Shown: in pieces, positions 1 through 8,446 of the stretch
Layout: the number at the start of each line of letters is the position of its first letter
Numbering within the stretch: the stretch's first letter is position 1
Origin: Paraburkholderia sp.
GTDB taxonomy: Bacteria > Pseudomonadota > Gammaproteobacteria > Burkholderiales > Burkholderiaceae
NCBI RefSeq assembly: GCF_026225065.1
Contig: NZ_JAMFSB010000042.1
Span: 1 to 34,507 of the forward strand
Direction of reading: 5' to 3'
DNA length: 34,507 bases
The notes under the pieces: model-generated
Seen by the model: only the letters and a program-made list of their open reading frames with translations
Database searches by the model: none
What the model was told of the DNA's origin: nothing
Translations under genes and position numbers: made by a program

Positions 1-778
1 GAACGGTCACGGCTTACCGATGCGACGATTCGGACCCCGCAAATTTTTCGTTTTTGGCCAGTCGCAGCACTGAAACAGTTTCGGCGCGGGTCCCCTCAAA
101 GCGGCCTTGCCAGTTTGCTGCGCCGCCCGCCAGGCCAGTTGGCACAACGCTTTGCGAACCTCTGGCACGGTAGTCGCTATATGTCCTGCGCCGGACCGCA
201 ACGCAGCAGCGGGAAGATCAGGCGGTACGGTGCAGGACAGGTGGCGCGGGGAAGCACAGGCACGGCGCAGAGAGGACCGGCAGTGCGAGAAAAACAAAGC
301 AGGGCGAAGCAACAGGCAGCGTGAAGACGCACAGGGAAGGCAACAAAAACAGGCGGTACGGCCGACCCCCGATCAACAGGGGGCGGCGAAGTAAAAGTAG
401 CAGGACGCGATGGGGCCAACCAGAAAAGCAAGCCTTCATAGAAAGGCTTTATAAGCTGGGTTTTACTACGGGCGGATCAATAGCCTGATCGGCAGTCATC
501 GGATGGGGGCGGGTGTTCCCCCACCGGTGCAGACCGGTTGCATCGACGCTCCGCGGGGACGGCAATTGCCGGACGGCAGATCGGATCAACACGATCGCTG
601 TGGGGAACGGAGCGTTTGATTGCGGCGCGATTCGACGCCGGCGTTGATACTTGCTCATCTTTCTATTTTCAGCGGACATCGCAGCGTGATGACGGCGCCT
701 TCAGCCTGATTCCGCCTGGTGTTCCTGTTCGAGTGTGGCCAACGCAATCCTGTCAGGCAGTAACATAAGGAGTGCGAC
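1..778. other. No confident gene; purine-skewed stretch
   Basis: No open frame here resembles a protein family. Roughly 200-400 is strongly purine-skewed on the plus strand (C/T-rich on the minus strand), and a 12-bp direct repeat, CAGGCGGTACGG, occurs at 219-230 and 350-361. A 7-bp hairpin (AAGCCTT at 430-436 with AAGGCTT at 443-449) is followed, reading on the minus strand, by a short T-rich run, so it could be a weak minus-strand terminator. The 450-760 part shows nothing I recognise apart from the Shine-Dalgarno of the next gene. Confidence 0.5.
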
Positions 779-1084
779 ATGAAAAATACAAAATGGATGG
801 GGACATTGGCAATCGCCGCTGCCGGCGCGCTCGTAGGTGCGCTCTGTGTGGTGCGCGGGATGCCGGCGCAAGCCGCGCCAGCAGCAAAAATCGTGGTGGC
901 CGCGGTGGATATCGACGTGGGGCAGCGTCTTGCGCCGCGTTTTATCAAACTGGTCGATTCGCCCACCGGAAAAATCCCGGTCGGTGCGTTTAGCGACCCG
1001 CACAAACTCGATGGCCGTGTCCTGGCCGAAAGCATGGAGCGCGGCGAGCCGCTGATTGAACGGCGGCTTCAGCCTGCCCGTTAA
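779..1084 (+). CDS. Lone SAF-domain protein (CpaB N-terminal-like)
   Basis: A 101-residue protein with an N-terminal membrane anchor or signal segment (about residues 8-25) followed by one SAF domain (about 37-98), the fold at the start of CpaB/RcpC Flp-pilus assembly proteins and of FlgA. The line from IVVAAVDIDVGQRL through PVGAF and GRVLAESMERGEPL to the final RL follows the CpaB SAF pattern closely. AAGGAG at 767-772 sits six bases before the ATG. CpaB proteins are usually about 250-300 residues, so two thirds are absent: the frame stops right after the SAF domain and no continuation is visible in any frame downstream. No other pilus genes are nearby. It may be a stand-alone periplasmic SAF protein or the stable remnant of a tad locus. 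The family call is firm; the role is unknown. Confidence 0.75.
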   Translation: MKNTKWMGTLAIAAAGALVGALCVVRGMPAQAAPAAKIVVAAVDIDVGQRLAPRFIKLVDSPTGKIPVGAFSDPHKLDGRVLAESMERGEPLIERRLQPAR

Positions 1085-1137
1085 CGTCTCCTTATTCCCG
1101 ATCTTCTTCACTCGTCCATGGCGGATCCGGCGGTGGC

Positions 1138-1167
1138 TTGCACATGATGTAAGAACTCTTATATTAT
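1138..1167 (+). promoter_or_regulatory. Candidate sigma-70 promoter for the epimerase gene
   Basis: TTGCAC at 1138-1143 and TATTAT at 1162-1167 are separated by 18 bases (TATATT at 1160-1165 would give 16). It is the best -35/-10 pair before the gene at 1246 and stands out as AT-rich. Inference from sequence only. Confidence 0.45.
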
Positions 1168-1245
1168 GTTCGAACTCATACATCTTTTGAGCGGGCTGGC
1201 GGCCGTGCTGGTTCGCCGCATTGCCAATCCAGGGAGATTCCCGCT

Positions 1246-1974
1246 ATGGCCGATTGTCTCTTTCTGGCCGGGGCAACGGGGGCGATCGGGCGCCGCGTCG
1301 CGCCGCTGTTCGTCGCCGCCGGCTGGCGCGTCGTGGGCACCACGCGCTCGTCGGAGAGGGTGCCCTTGCTGCGCGAGATGGGGGTGGAACCGGTTGTCGT
1401 CGATGTATTTGACGCGGCCGCGCTGCAGGCCGCACTCGAGGCCGCCCGGCCGCAAGTCGTCATGCATCAACTCACCGACCTCCCGCCCGGTCTTGATCCA
1501 GCCAGAATGGCCGAGGCGTCGCAGCGCAACGCTCGCATCCGCGATGAAGGCACCCGCAACCTGGTCGCTGCTGCAATCGCGGCGGATGTCCGGTGCATCG
1601 TCGCGCAGAGTATCGGCTTTGCTTATGCGGATGGTCCGTTGCCGCACAGCGAGGACGATCCGCTCGATAGCGACTTCGACGGTCCGCGCGGTGTCTCGCT
1701 GCGCGGCGTCGCCAGCCTCGAGCGTCAGGTGCTGCAGGCGCCGCTGGAAGCCGTCGTGCTGCGCTATGGCCGGCTCTACGGTCCTGGCACCGGATTCGAT
1801 GCGGCCGCGGGCGCGGGTCCCGTGCATGTCGACGCAGCGGCGCGCGCCGCCGAGTTGGCTGTGTTGCACGGGACGACTGGCATCTACAACGTTGCTGAAG
1901 ACGATGGCATGCTCGCTTGCGATAAGGCGAAACGCGAACTCGGATGGAGCGCTGACTGGAGGGTCGGACAATGA
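1246..1974 (+). CDS. NAD(P)-binding epimerase/dehydratase-like protein (atypical SDR)
   Basis: A 242-residue Rossmann-fold protein. The N-terminal GATGAIGRR (residues 9-17) is the GxxGxxG dinucleotide loop of extended/atypical SDRs. The later VLRYGRLYGPGTGFD segment is the substrate-side motif typical of sugar epimerase and dehydratase relatives. The catalytic YxxxK is not present where expected: the region after SIGFAY reads RGVASLERQVL. It is therefore an atypical SDR and may bind a dinucleotide without classical epimerase chemistry. AGGGAG at 1231-1236, nine bases upstream, supports the ATG at 1246. At 242 residues it is short for an extended SDR (about 300). It appears monocistronic; substrate unknown. 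Confidence 0.8.
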   Translation: MADCLFLAGATGAIGRRVAPLFVAAGWRVVGTTRSSERVPLLREMGVEPVVVDVFDAAALQAALEAARPQVVMHQLTDLPPGLDPARMAEASQRNARIRDEGTRNLVAAAIAADVRCIVAQSIGFAYADGPLPHSEDDPLDSDFDGPRGVSLRGVASLERQVLQAPLEAVVLRYGRLYGPGTGFDAAAGAGPVHVDAAARAAELAVLHGTTGIYNVAEDDGMLACDKAKRELGWSADWRVGQ

Positions 1975-2726
1975 CTTGTCAGCGCTATGTGCTGGCAACG
2001 ATCGGACTGCGAAACGTTGCGGTATTGCGCTTGACCGGCCTCTCCGTGGTGAAACAGCACTCACGCAGGCCGACACGGAGCCGCTGGGTGGATTGAGGCG
2101 ACCACTGACGACCGGAAGCGCACGACATGGAGTGCCGCAAGATAAAGCGAGGCGATTCATAACGACGTCGGGAAATATGACGCCACCCTCTACGCAATAT
2201 CTGCAAATTCTGCCGCTTTATGTCGCTGGTTTGAATTGCGTGTGAATCTCGTGCGTCGAACGTGTGGTGCGCCTCGCTTAAATCCCCGGAAAATCGAACA
2301 AAAACTATACATGGCCGGTCGCGCTCATTTAAAATCCGCTCATTCGTGAATATGAGTGGCACATAATGCCTATGCAATTCACATAAATTTAACGATTCAC
2401 CGGGAGCCGTGAAATCGTTATTTTTCTGCTTCAGATAAATCCGCGTTGGACATGGGTGCGCGTCGGCAAGATGCCTTCGCGCAGGGGGCTGACTTCGCTG
2501 TGGGACGCAAGCATGGCAGCGCATGCGGCTGAATGTCGGTGCTGGCGTATGAATTCGCCGGAGATCGGCCGCCGCCTGCGGTGTTTGAGAAACGCCTGAA
2601 AGTCCAACCTTGCGGCGATATTTCAAGACATGTGCATCCGGTGTGAGCTAATGCTGGCCAATGCAGGTGTGAAGACAGCTTATGCTGGATTCGGTTATTT
2701 GATCGGGTTTTAAACAAGGAGTAGCG
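1975..2726. other. Intergenic region, about 750 bp, no gene seen
   Basis: No frame on either strand shows protein-family resemblance. 2200-2420 is clearly more AT-rich than the surroundings and probably carries promoter or control sequence for the downstream lipoprotein gene. I could not fix a convincing -35/-10 pair. Confidence 0.5.
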
Positions 2727-3914
2727 ATGAGTTGGCGTGATCGTTTTAATCATAATGAAGCCGCGGAGCAATTGGCTCTGCCAGGTTTGCGTCAATTGGC
2801 TGCCGTGATGGCCGCTTGTTTCGTGCTGGCGGCTTGCAGCACCACCAACGATGCCGCCAGCGAAGCCGCTGCGAAGGCCGCAGCCGCGTCGGTAGGAGAA
2901 CTGGCGAAGGGCACGGTGATTCCGGTCGGCAATGTGCCGGCTGGCCTCGACATCAGCGCCGACAGCAAATGGCTTTACGCAACCAGCAATGGCGACAACA
3001 CGCTGTCGGTGGTCGATCTGGCGAACCGCAACGTGGCGAAGACCATCGATGGCCACACACCCGCCAAGACCTCGGACGATTGCCAGGATAACTTCTGCCG
3101 TGGCGTCGGCGCGGTCGGGGTTGCCGTGGACGCAAATGGCCGCCGTGCTTATGTGACCTCGTTGCGTCCCGACTCGCTGGCGTTCGTCGACCTGGAGAAA
3201 GGCCGGATCGTGCGCACGGTCCGCGCCCAGCGCTTTCCGCAGAATATCGTGCTGTCGGCGGATGGCCGCCGCGCGTATGTGTTCAATGTCGTCTCGAACA
3301 CGGTTTCGGCGTTCGAGACCGCCAACGGCCGCCCGTTCGGCCGCTTCGATCTGAAGGGCGGTGATGCGCATGACGAGCCGTTCGGCCGGCCGGTCGGCCT
3401 TGCATTGTCTGCGGACGGCAAGCGCCTGTTCGCGACCGACGGTGTGGCGGGCACGGTCGAAGTATTCAGCACGGTGAACCGCAAGCCGATCGGCACCATC
3501 GACGCGTCCAGCCCGCTCGATCTGCAAATCGACCCGCACAGCGGCAATGTGCTGGTGCTGTCACGCGACGGCATTGTTGAGTACGACGCGCAAACGCTGA
3601 AGCCGGCAAACACGCTGCATTTCTGCGGCACCCCGACGGCTTACCACTTGGTGTTGAGCCCGGACGGCAGCACGCTGGCCGTGTCGTTTCCGCAAGACGG
3701 CGCGGTGGCGACTGTTGCGCGTGATAGCGGCAAGGTGAATGGCGGCTACGCAACGGGCAATAATCCGGAGGCCTTACGCTACACGCCGGACGGCACGACG
3801 CTCGCGGTCGTCTCGGACGGTGGTGTCGTGCTGTTCGACGCCTCGGATCGTAGTGGCGCGCGAGCGTATGTCGCGAAGCACGGTGAGCTGTTCTGCCCGG
3901 CGCAGGGTGGTTAA
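2727..3914 (+). CDS. Lipoprotein beta-propeller (YVTN/cytochrome-D1-like repeats)
   Basis: A 395-residue predicted lipoprotein. A hydrophobic segment (about 24-36) ends in the lipobox LAAC with Cys37 as the acylation site. The mature part is a series of beta-propeller blades of the YVTN type, with repeated units such as GLDISADSKWLYATSNGDNTLSV, VAVDANGRRAYVTS, IVLSADGRRAYVFN, LALSADGKRLFATD, LVLSPDGSTLAVS and LRYTPDGTTLAVVS, about seven blades. AAGGAG at 2716-2721 supports the ATG at 2727; an internal ATG at codon 28 would give a shorter, more typical lipoprotein signal and remains possible. Such proteins sit in the periplasm or outer membrane and often act in binding; no enzyme residues are evident. 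Apparently a single gene. Confidence 0.8.
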   Translation: MSWRDRFNHNEAAEQLALPGLRQLAAVMAACFVLAACSTTNDAASEAAAKAAAASVGELAKGTVIPVGNVPAGLDISADSKWLYATSNGDNTLSVVDLANRNVAKTIDGHTPAKTSDDCQDNFCRGVGAVGVAVDANGRRAYVTSLRPDSLAFVDLEKGRIVRTVRAQRFPQNIVLSADGRRAYVFNVVSNTVSAFETANGRPFGRFDLKGGDAHDEPFGRPVGLALSADGKRLFATDGVAGTVEVFSTVNRKPIGTIDASSPLDLQIDPHSGNVLVLSRDGIVEYDAQTLKPANTLHFCGTPTAYHLVLSPDGSTLAVSFPQDGAVATVARDSGKVNGGYATGNNPEALRYTPDGTTLAVVSDGGVVLFDASDRSGARAYVAKHGELFCPAQGG

Positions 3915-4035
3915 GGGCTGGCTAAGGCAGGACACTTTCTCGCTTTGATTGCGGCGTGATCACCTACTGATCGCGCTGTATGCGAGTTCTCAGAGATCAC
4001 GCCATAAGCGAGTTCTCGGAACGTTGATTCGAAGA

Positions 4036-4061
4036 ACCCGCTCCGGTTTGCCGGGGCGGGT
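4036..4061 (-). terminator. Hairpin between convergent genes
   Basis: An 11-bp stem (ACCCGCTCCGG at 4036-4046 with CCGGGGCGGGT at 4051-4061, one G-T pair) closes a TTTG loop. Read on the minus strand it is followed by TTCTTC, a weak U-rich tail, so it most likely ends the molybdate transport transcript. It lies between the convergent beta-propeller and modBC genes. Confidence 0.5.
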
Positions 4062-4107
4062 AGTCACATCAGCTCACGCGCAAGAAAGCTCGTGCGCGGA
4101 CTCCGCC

Positions 4108-5952
4108 TCAAACACGCCCGGCCGCGGCTGGCCATACCGACACACCCGCCGCAGCGATCGCAAAGCGGTGTTGCGTGCCCTGGTGCAACCGCGTGTCTTC
4201 GCTAGCGATATTGAAATAAACCCCGCCAATTTCCACGCGGATATAGCGCTCGCCGCGGCGCAGTTCGATAGCGTCGACCGTGCCGATGTGAGGACCGTCG
4301 GGCGTCGCCACCAGCGCGTGCGACGACACGCGCCACATCACCTGCTGGCCCGCTTCGATCGAGCGCTCGTTCGTTTTCACCGCAAGGCCGTCGCCAATTT
4401 CGAGCACACCCGTCTCGCGCATGATCCCTTCGCCCACGTTGTGCAGACCGAGCAGTTCGGCCACACGCATCGTCGCAGGCTGTTCATAGACCGCATCGAG
4501 TGCGCCGGCCTGTAGCACACGTCCTTGCTCGATCACCAGGACTTCGTCGGCGAGCAGCGCGGCCTCGTCGGGATCGTGTGTGACGATGACTGTCACGGCC
4601 GCAATCTCCCGCTGCAAGGCACGCAACGACTGTTGCAAACGCCGGCGGCGCGGCGTATCGAGCGCGGCGAACGGCTCGTCGAACAGCAGCAACTGGCTGT
4701 GGCGCGTCAAGGCCCGTGCGAGCGCCACACGCTGGCGCTGACCGAACGACAGTTGATGCGGCAGCCGTCCAACCAGCGCGGCAAGACCCAGATGCTCGAG
4801 CCAGTAGCGCGCGCTGGCAGCGTCGGCATCGACGGGAAAGGCCAACTGTTTGGCCACCGTCATATGCGGGAACAGACCATAGTCCTGCGGCATATAGCCA
4901 ATCTGACGCTGCTCCGGCGGTAACGCGTCCAGTTCCACCGTACCGAGGCGCACCGTGCCGCGTTCGTTGCGCTCGAGTCCTGCGATCAGCCTCAGCGCAA
5001 GAGATTTTCCTGACCCCGACGGGCCGATGATGGCAAGGCGCCGGGTGACGGGTGTCCATGCAATGTCGAGATCGAACGTGCCGAGATGACGCTTTAGTTC
5101 GAAGGCGAGCCGAAGCGGAGCGGCTTCGGCGGCAACTGGCGTTGAAGTCACGGGCTGAAGGGCCGCTTCATCGCCGCTTTCCACTTGCGGATCGACGCCG
5201 GTTTGCCGCCTGCTATAAAGCGAAAGCGCGGCGCACACAACCGCAATCGTCAAAGTGGGCAAGAGCAGAGGCATCATGGCCGGCAGCCCCTGGCCGCCGA
5301 ACACCACATAGGTATAGACCGGCAGCGAATAGGGGTGATACGCGACCATCACGGTGGCGCCGAATTCACCAAACGCCCGCAGCCACGACAGCGCAAGACC
5401 CGCGCGAATCGCCGGCCACGCCACCGGTAGCGTGACGCGAAAAAAGCGGCTGCCGGCATGATGCCCGAGCGTGGCGGCAACATCGTCGAAGACAGGATCG
5501 ACGGCGGCAAATGCGGATTTGGCAGCGATGATCAGGAACGGCGCAGCGACGAAAGTTTCCGCGAGCACGATGCCGGCAAACGAATCGGTCAAGGCTCCGC
5601 CGGTCAGACTGCCGACCCAGCTATACGGTCCAAGCAGAAACAGCAGCAGCACGCCGCTCGTGAGCGGCGGCAGCGCCAGCGGCAACTGCACGATGAAGCC
5701 GAGCACCGCCACCTTGCGCGAGTCCGAGCGTGCGAGAAAATAACCGAGCGGCACCCCGCCGATCAGGATCACGAGCGCCGCGACGCTGGCGCTTCCCGCG
5801 GAAACAGCCACCGCCGACCACGTGGCATGCCAGTCGACGCTCGCCCAGTCGGCTGCGCCGAGCTGGGGCACGCTGGCGATGAACGGCGCGCAAAGATAGA
5901 CGGCCAGCAGCGCGGCCAGCCAGACAAGCGGCTTGGCCGCGACACGCTTCAT
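4108..5952 (-). CDS. Fused molybdate/tungstate ABC permease-ATPase (ModB-ModC)
   Basis: A 614-residue fusion. Residues 1 to about 245 form a ModB/CysU-type permease with about six membrane helices and an EAA loop (about 155-180, DDVAATLGHHAGSRFFRVTLP). After a linker, residues about 282-500 form an ABC ATPase: Walker A GPSGSGKS at 310-317, Q-loop near 356, signature LSFGQ at 401-405 (Phe in place of the usual Gly), Walker B LLLFDEP at 421-427 and the H-loop in VIVTHD. The C-terminal part (about 500-610) looks like a TOBE-type accessory domain. ModB and ModC are usually separate proteins. It starts only seven bases after the binding-protein gene and lacks a clear Shine-Dalgarno, so translational coupling is likely. 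Substrate (molybdate versus tungstate) is inferred from the partner and from the Mo-related neighbours. Confidence 0.88.
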   Translation of the reverse strand: MKRVAAKPLVWLAALLAVYLCAPFIASVPQLGAADWASVDWHATWSAVAVSAGSASVAALVILIGGVPLGYFLARSDSRKVAVLGFIVQLPLALPPLTSGVLLLFLLGPYSWVGSLTGGALTDSFAGIVLAETFVAAPFLIIAAKSAFAAVDPVFDDVAATLGHHAGSRFFRVTLPVAWPAIRAGLALSWLRAFGEFGATVMVAYHPYSLPVYTYVVFGGQGLPAMMPLLLPTLTIAVVCAALSLYSRRQTGVDPQVESGDEAALQPVTSTPVAAEAAPLRLAFELKRHLGTFDLDIAWTPVTRRLAIIGPSGSGKSLALRLIAGLERNERGTVRLGTVELDALPPEQRQIGYMPQDYGLFPHMTVAKQLAFPVDADAASARYWLEHLGLAALVGRLPHQLSFGQRQRVALARALTRHSQLLLFDEPFAALDTPRRRRLQQSLRALQREIAAVTVIVTHDPDEAALLADEVLVIEQGRVLQAGALDAVYEQPATMRVAELLGLHNVGEGIMRETGVLEIGDGLAVKTNERSIEAGQQVMWRVSSHALVATPDGPHIGTVDAIELRRGERYIRVEIGGVYFNIASEDTRLHQGTQHRFAIAAAGVSVWPAAAGRV

Positions 5953-5959
5953 CGCGACG

Positions 5960-6835
5960 TTATTGCGCCGCGTCGATCACGGCTTGCACCGACGGCGGGA
6001 TAGCCTGACCATTGCCGGTCACAGCGGGCTTGATTACATCGACGCCATGCTGCTTCAACAACGCGCGGCCTTCGGCGCTCAGCAGGAAGTCGACAAAGCG
6101 CGCAGCGCCTGCGCTGTTCGGCGCGTCGTTCAGGATGGTCAGCGTGTAGGCCGCTTTTGCCTTCAACTCAGGAGCCGGCTGGAACGCGGGAATCTTCAGA
6201 TCCGACGTTTCGGTCGAGTAGAAAAAACCGGCGTCGAGCTGACCCGATTGCAGCCGGCCAACCAGCGTTTCTTCAGGCAATACCTGCTCGGGATTGTCCG
6301 GCGCACCGAGCGTTTTCTCGACGAGGTCCGGTTGATGGTACAGATCCGCGGCCTTGGTCATCATCTCGACCGTGAACGCGCCCTTCGGATCGAGCTTCGG
6401 ATCGGTGCGGCCGATGCGGATGCCCGGCTCCTGCAACACCTGGTCCCAGCGCTTCGACTTGAAGTCGGCGGCGAACTTGCTCTTCGGGTTGTAGCCGATC
6501 ATCAGCGGCGATTCGGCGAAATTGACGTACCAGCTCACGTGGTCGCCGTTGTCGGCGCCCATCAGGCTCTGGTTGACCTTGGGACTCGCGCTGATAAACA
6601 CATCACCGCGGCGCAGCTTGCCCTTGATTTCGTTGGCGATCTTGTTCGAGCCAGCCGCATAGCCGCGAAACTGCAGACCGGTGGATTTCTCGAAGGCGGG
6701 GCCGACGCTGCGCTCCATAAGGTTGACCAGCGAACCTGCGTACAGCACGTTGACGGTGTTGTCCTGGGCGAAGCTGGGGGTGGCGGCCGCCAGACTGGCG
6801 ACTACCGTGAACGATGCAAGCAGCTTGCGAATCAT
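5960..6835 (-). CDS. Periplasmic molybdate/tungstate-binding protein (ModA/WtpA-like)
   Basis: A 291-residue substrate-binding protein. Residues 1-23 are a Sec signal peptide, with probable cleavage after SFA (A23). The mature start, VNVLYAGSLVNLMERSVGPAFEKSTG, together with GSNKIANEIKGKLRRGDVFISASP and NFAESPLMIGYNPKSKFA, matches the ModA/WtpA oxyanion-binding family rather than sulfate-binding proteins. It would capture molybdate or tungstate in the periplasm for the fused permease-ATPase encoded seven bases downstream. A 24-nt ModE-box-like site ends 14 bases before the ATG, so repression when Mo is plentiful is expected. Molybdate and tungstate cannot be told apart by eye. Confidence 0.87.
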   Translation of the reverse strand: MIRKLLASFTVVASLAAATPSFAQDNTVNVLYAGSLVNLMERSVGPAFEKSTGLQFRGYAAGSNKIANEIKGKLRRGDVFISASPKVNQSLMGADNGDHVSWYVNFAESPLMIGYNPKSKFAADFKSKRWDQVLQEPGIRIGRTDPKLDPKGAFTVEMMTKAADLYHQPDLVEKTLGAPDNPEQVLPEETLVGRLQSGQLDAGFFYSTETSDLKIPAFQPAPELKAKAAYTLTILNDAPNSAGAARFVDFLLSAEGRALLKQHGVDVIKPAVTGNGQAIPPSVQAVIDAAQ

Positions 6836-6849
6836 GCCATTTCCCGTAG

Positions 6850-6873
6850 CGTTATGAAGATCGCTATATTACG
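6850..6873 (-). promoter_or_regulatory. ModE-box-like operator before the binding-protein gene
   Basis: On the minus strand this reads CGTAATATA-N6-TTCATAACG, 24 nt. The E. coli modA operator, as I recall it, is CGTTATATT-N6-TACATAACG with the same half-site length and spacing. The site ends 14 bases before the binding-protein ATG, where a bound repressor would block initiation or elongation. The match is by eye from remembered consensus; binding is inferred from the short ModE homologue encoded at 8447. Confidence 0.6.
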
Positions 6874-6976
6874 ACGCGACGGCGCGCCGTGGATTGAAAC
6901 CCCCACTAGCGGGGCATAGACCGGGCGATATATCCGGTATGCCGCGCGGCCATCTGCCGCGCTGGGCGGGCTGCGG

Positions 6977-7000
6977 CGTAATATATGCGAAAATATTGCG
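6977..7000 (+). promoter_or_regulatory. ModE-box-like operator before the Moco-domain gene
   Basis: CGTAATATA-N6-AATATTGCG, again 24 nt. Together with one flanking base on each side it forms an imperfect inverted repeat (GCGTAATAT at 6976-6984 against ATATTGCGC at 6993-7001, one mismatch). Its left half is identical to the left half of the site before the binding-protein gene. It lies about 93 bases upstream of the divergent gene at 7094. Confidence 0.5.
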
Positions 7001-7093
7001 CTTCGGTGTTTCAACCACCTTGGGCGATGTGCGGCGAATCGCTGCATGTTTGCCTGGTGGCGCGGCCCAATTCGTTGCGGAGGATCTGCAAGC

Positions 7094-7588
7094 ATGGACT
7101 CGATGAATCTGACTGTAGAGCCTCCGGAACAGGCGCTTGCTAGCGTTTTCGCGCTGACCGGTCACGTGCTGCAGCCGTTGTCGTTGACGCTCGAGCAGCT
7201 CAGAAGCTACGACAGCATGCTGGCCGAGCCTTTCGATCTGCGCTGCTTTACGACTAACCGTTATATTCGCCGCGTTGGCCGTTATCGGGGCGTCAGTCTG
7301 ACCGCGCTCATCAAGCAGGCCGGTTTGCGCAACGATTCGCCGGGCGATTTCAAGCGGATGGTGTTCGTCGCGGCGGCGCAGGACGGTTACGCGGTGACCT
7401 TCTCGTGGCATGAACTGTTCAACACGCCGGTGGGTGAGAGCGCGCTGATCGCGAATGAATGCGACGGCGAGCCGCTAAGTGCCGAAGACGGTGCGCCGAT
7501 TCTGTTTTCCGGTGCTGACATCATGGCAGCGCCGCGCCATGTCAAACGGCTCAAACGGATTGACGTGCAGTTGCTGCGTCCGTTGTAA
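7094..7588 (+). CDS. Small molybdopterin-binding-domain (sulfite-oxidase-fold) protein
   Basis: A 164-residue protein made up almost entirely of the oxidoreductase molybdopterin-binding fold found in sulfite oxidase and MsrP/YedY. Supporting segments are the early LTGHVLQPLSLTLEQLRSY, the Cys-containing FDLRCFTTN (Cys51, possible Mo ligand), YRGVSLTALIKQAGL, and the C-terminal GADIMAAPRHVKRLKRIDV. No signal peptide or Tat motif is seen, so a cytoplasmic location is likely. GCGGAGGA at 7077-7084 supports the ATG at 7094 over the upstream in-frame ATG at 7046. It is far shorter than a full sulfite oxidase and has no dimerisation domain. Its position opposite the transporter and behind a ModE-like box suggests expression linked to Mo supply. 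Whether it is catalytic or only binds cofactor is unknown. Confidence 0.75.
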   Translation: MDSMNLTVEPPEQALASVFALTGHVLQPLSLTLEQLRSYDSMLAEPFDLRCFTTNRYIRRVGRYRGVSLTALIKQAGLRNDSPGDFKRMVFVAAAQDGYAVTFSWHELFNTPVGESALIANECDGEPLSAEDGAPILFSGADIMAAPRHVKRLKRIDVQLLRPL

Positions 7589-7696
7589 TGGTTTTGAAAG
7601 CTGTGCGAGTAGGTTGCTGCCGTATTGCGCCGCTTGCTTGCGCGTAAGTTGCGCGGTCGTCGTACCATGGGGCAATCGCTCCGCGGCGCTCCTACC

Positions 7697-8371
7697 ATGT
7701 CTGACGACACGCTCCCCAGCCTTCCGGGACTTCCTTCCCATGCCCTCGATCAATCGGCGGACCTCGCAGCGGTTTGTGCTGCGCGGACGGGTCAATGGCT
7801 CGAGGCGGCGATCAACCCGCGCTCTTTCGATGCCCGTCTGTTTGCCAAACTGATCGCTGCTCGCGAAGTACGGGGGGAGTGGGCGCTGCTCGGCCTCTCC
7901 CCGGCACAGTGGAGCGGGCTCGTTGGCCGTCACTTCAGGTCCGCACCGGTCACGCCCGGCCTGACCGGTTTAAGCCGGTTCTCCGACGCCGTTGCGATGG
8001 CCACCGTTGCGGCCTTGACCGTGGACACCCACGAGCATGTCGAATTTGCAACAGCAATGCGCGCATTGATGTTGCGATACGCCAGCCCAGCCGTGTTACT
8101 CGACGATGCCCAATGTCTCGCAACGATCATCGCTCACGCGTGTTTGCGACCCGATCACCTGTGGCGCGACCTCGGACTGGCCGGGCGCGACGAGGTCTCG
8201 GCGATGCTCGAGCGGTATTTCCCATCGCTCGCGGCGCTGAATGTGGAGAATCTGCGTTGGAAGAAATTTTTGGCCCAGCAACTCGCCTTGTCGCTCGGAC
8301 GGGAGCCCGGCCCTGCACCGGGTTGTCCTGGTTGCGAGGATTATGGGTTTTGCTTTCCTCGCGCGCCTTGA
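7697..8371 (+). CDS. NifQ-family protein with three-cysteine C-terminus
   Basis: A 224-residue protein resembling NifQ, the protein that supplies Mo to FeMo-cofactor assembly in nitrogen fixers. The segment LRWKKFLAQQLAL and the terminal CPGCEDYGFCF correspond to the conserved NifQ end (family form RWKKFFYRQLC... then Cx4Cx2Cx5C). Here Cys210, Cys213 and Cys219 give Cx2Cx5C, but the position of the first family cysteine is Gly205, so the Fe-S/Mo ligand set is incomplete. The start is uncertain: TTG 7625, ATG 7667 and ATG 7697 are in frame and none has a clear Shine-Dalgarno; I chose 7697 because homologous-looking sequence starts after it. It lies between the Moco-domain gene and a ModE-type regulator, with no nif structural genes in the window. 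A general Mo-carrier role is inferred. Confidence 0.78.
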   Translation: MSDDTLPSLPGLPSHALDQSADLAAVCAARTGQWLEAAINPRSFDARLFAKLIAAREVRGEWALLGLSPAQWSGLVGRHFRSAPVTPGLTGLSRFSDAVAMATVAALTVDTHEHVEFATAMRALMLRYASPAVLLDDAQCLATIIAHACLRPDHLWRDLGLAGRDEVSAMLERYFPSLAALNVENLRWKKFLAQQLALSLGREPGPAPGCPGCEDYGFCFPRAP

Positions 8372-8446
8372 AGAAATCCCTTGGCTGGACAGATGTGGTC
8401 CTATCCCGCTGCCGCTTCGCAATCGGCTTCGTGTATGCTTTCGCGC

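Noticed and set aside
1159..2160. Minus-strand 333-residue frame opposite the epimerase gene
   Set aside because: Shadow frame; the plus strand has the GxxGxxG motif, a ribosome-binding site and a promoter.
5933..6919. Plus-strand 328-residue frame opposite the binding-protein gene
   Set aside because: Shadow; the minus strand has a signal peptide and clear ModA/WtpA sequence.
6927..6934. GATATATC as an additional ModE half-site
   Set aside because: Only an 8-bp self-palindrome; it does not fit the 9-N6-9 pattern of the other three sites.
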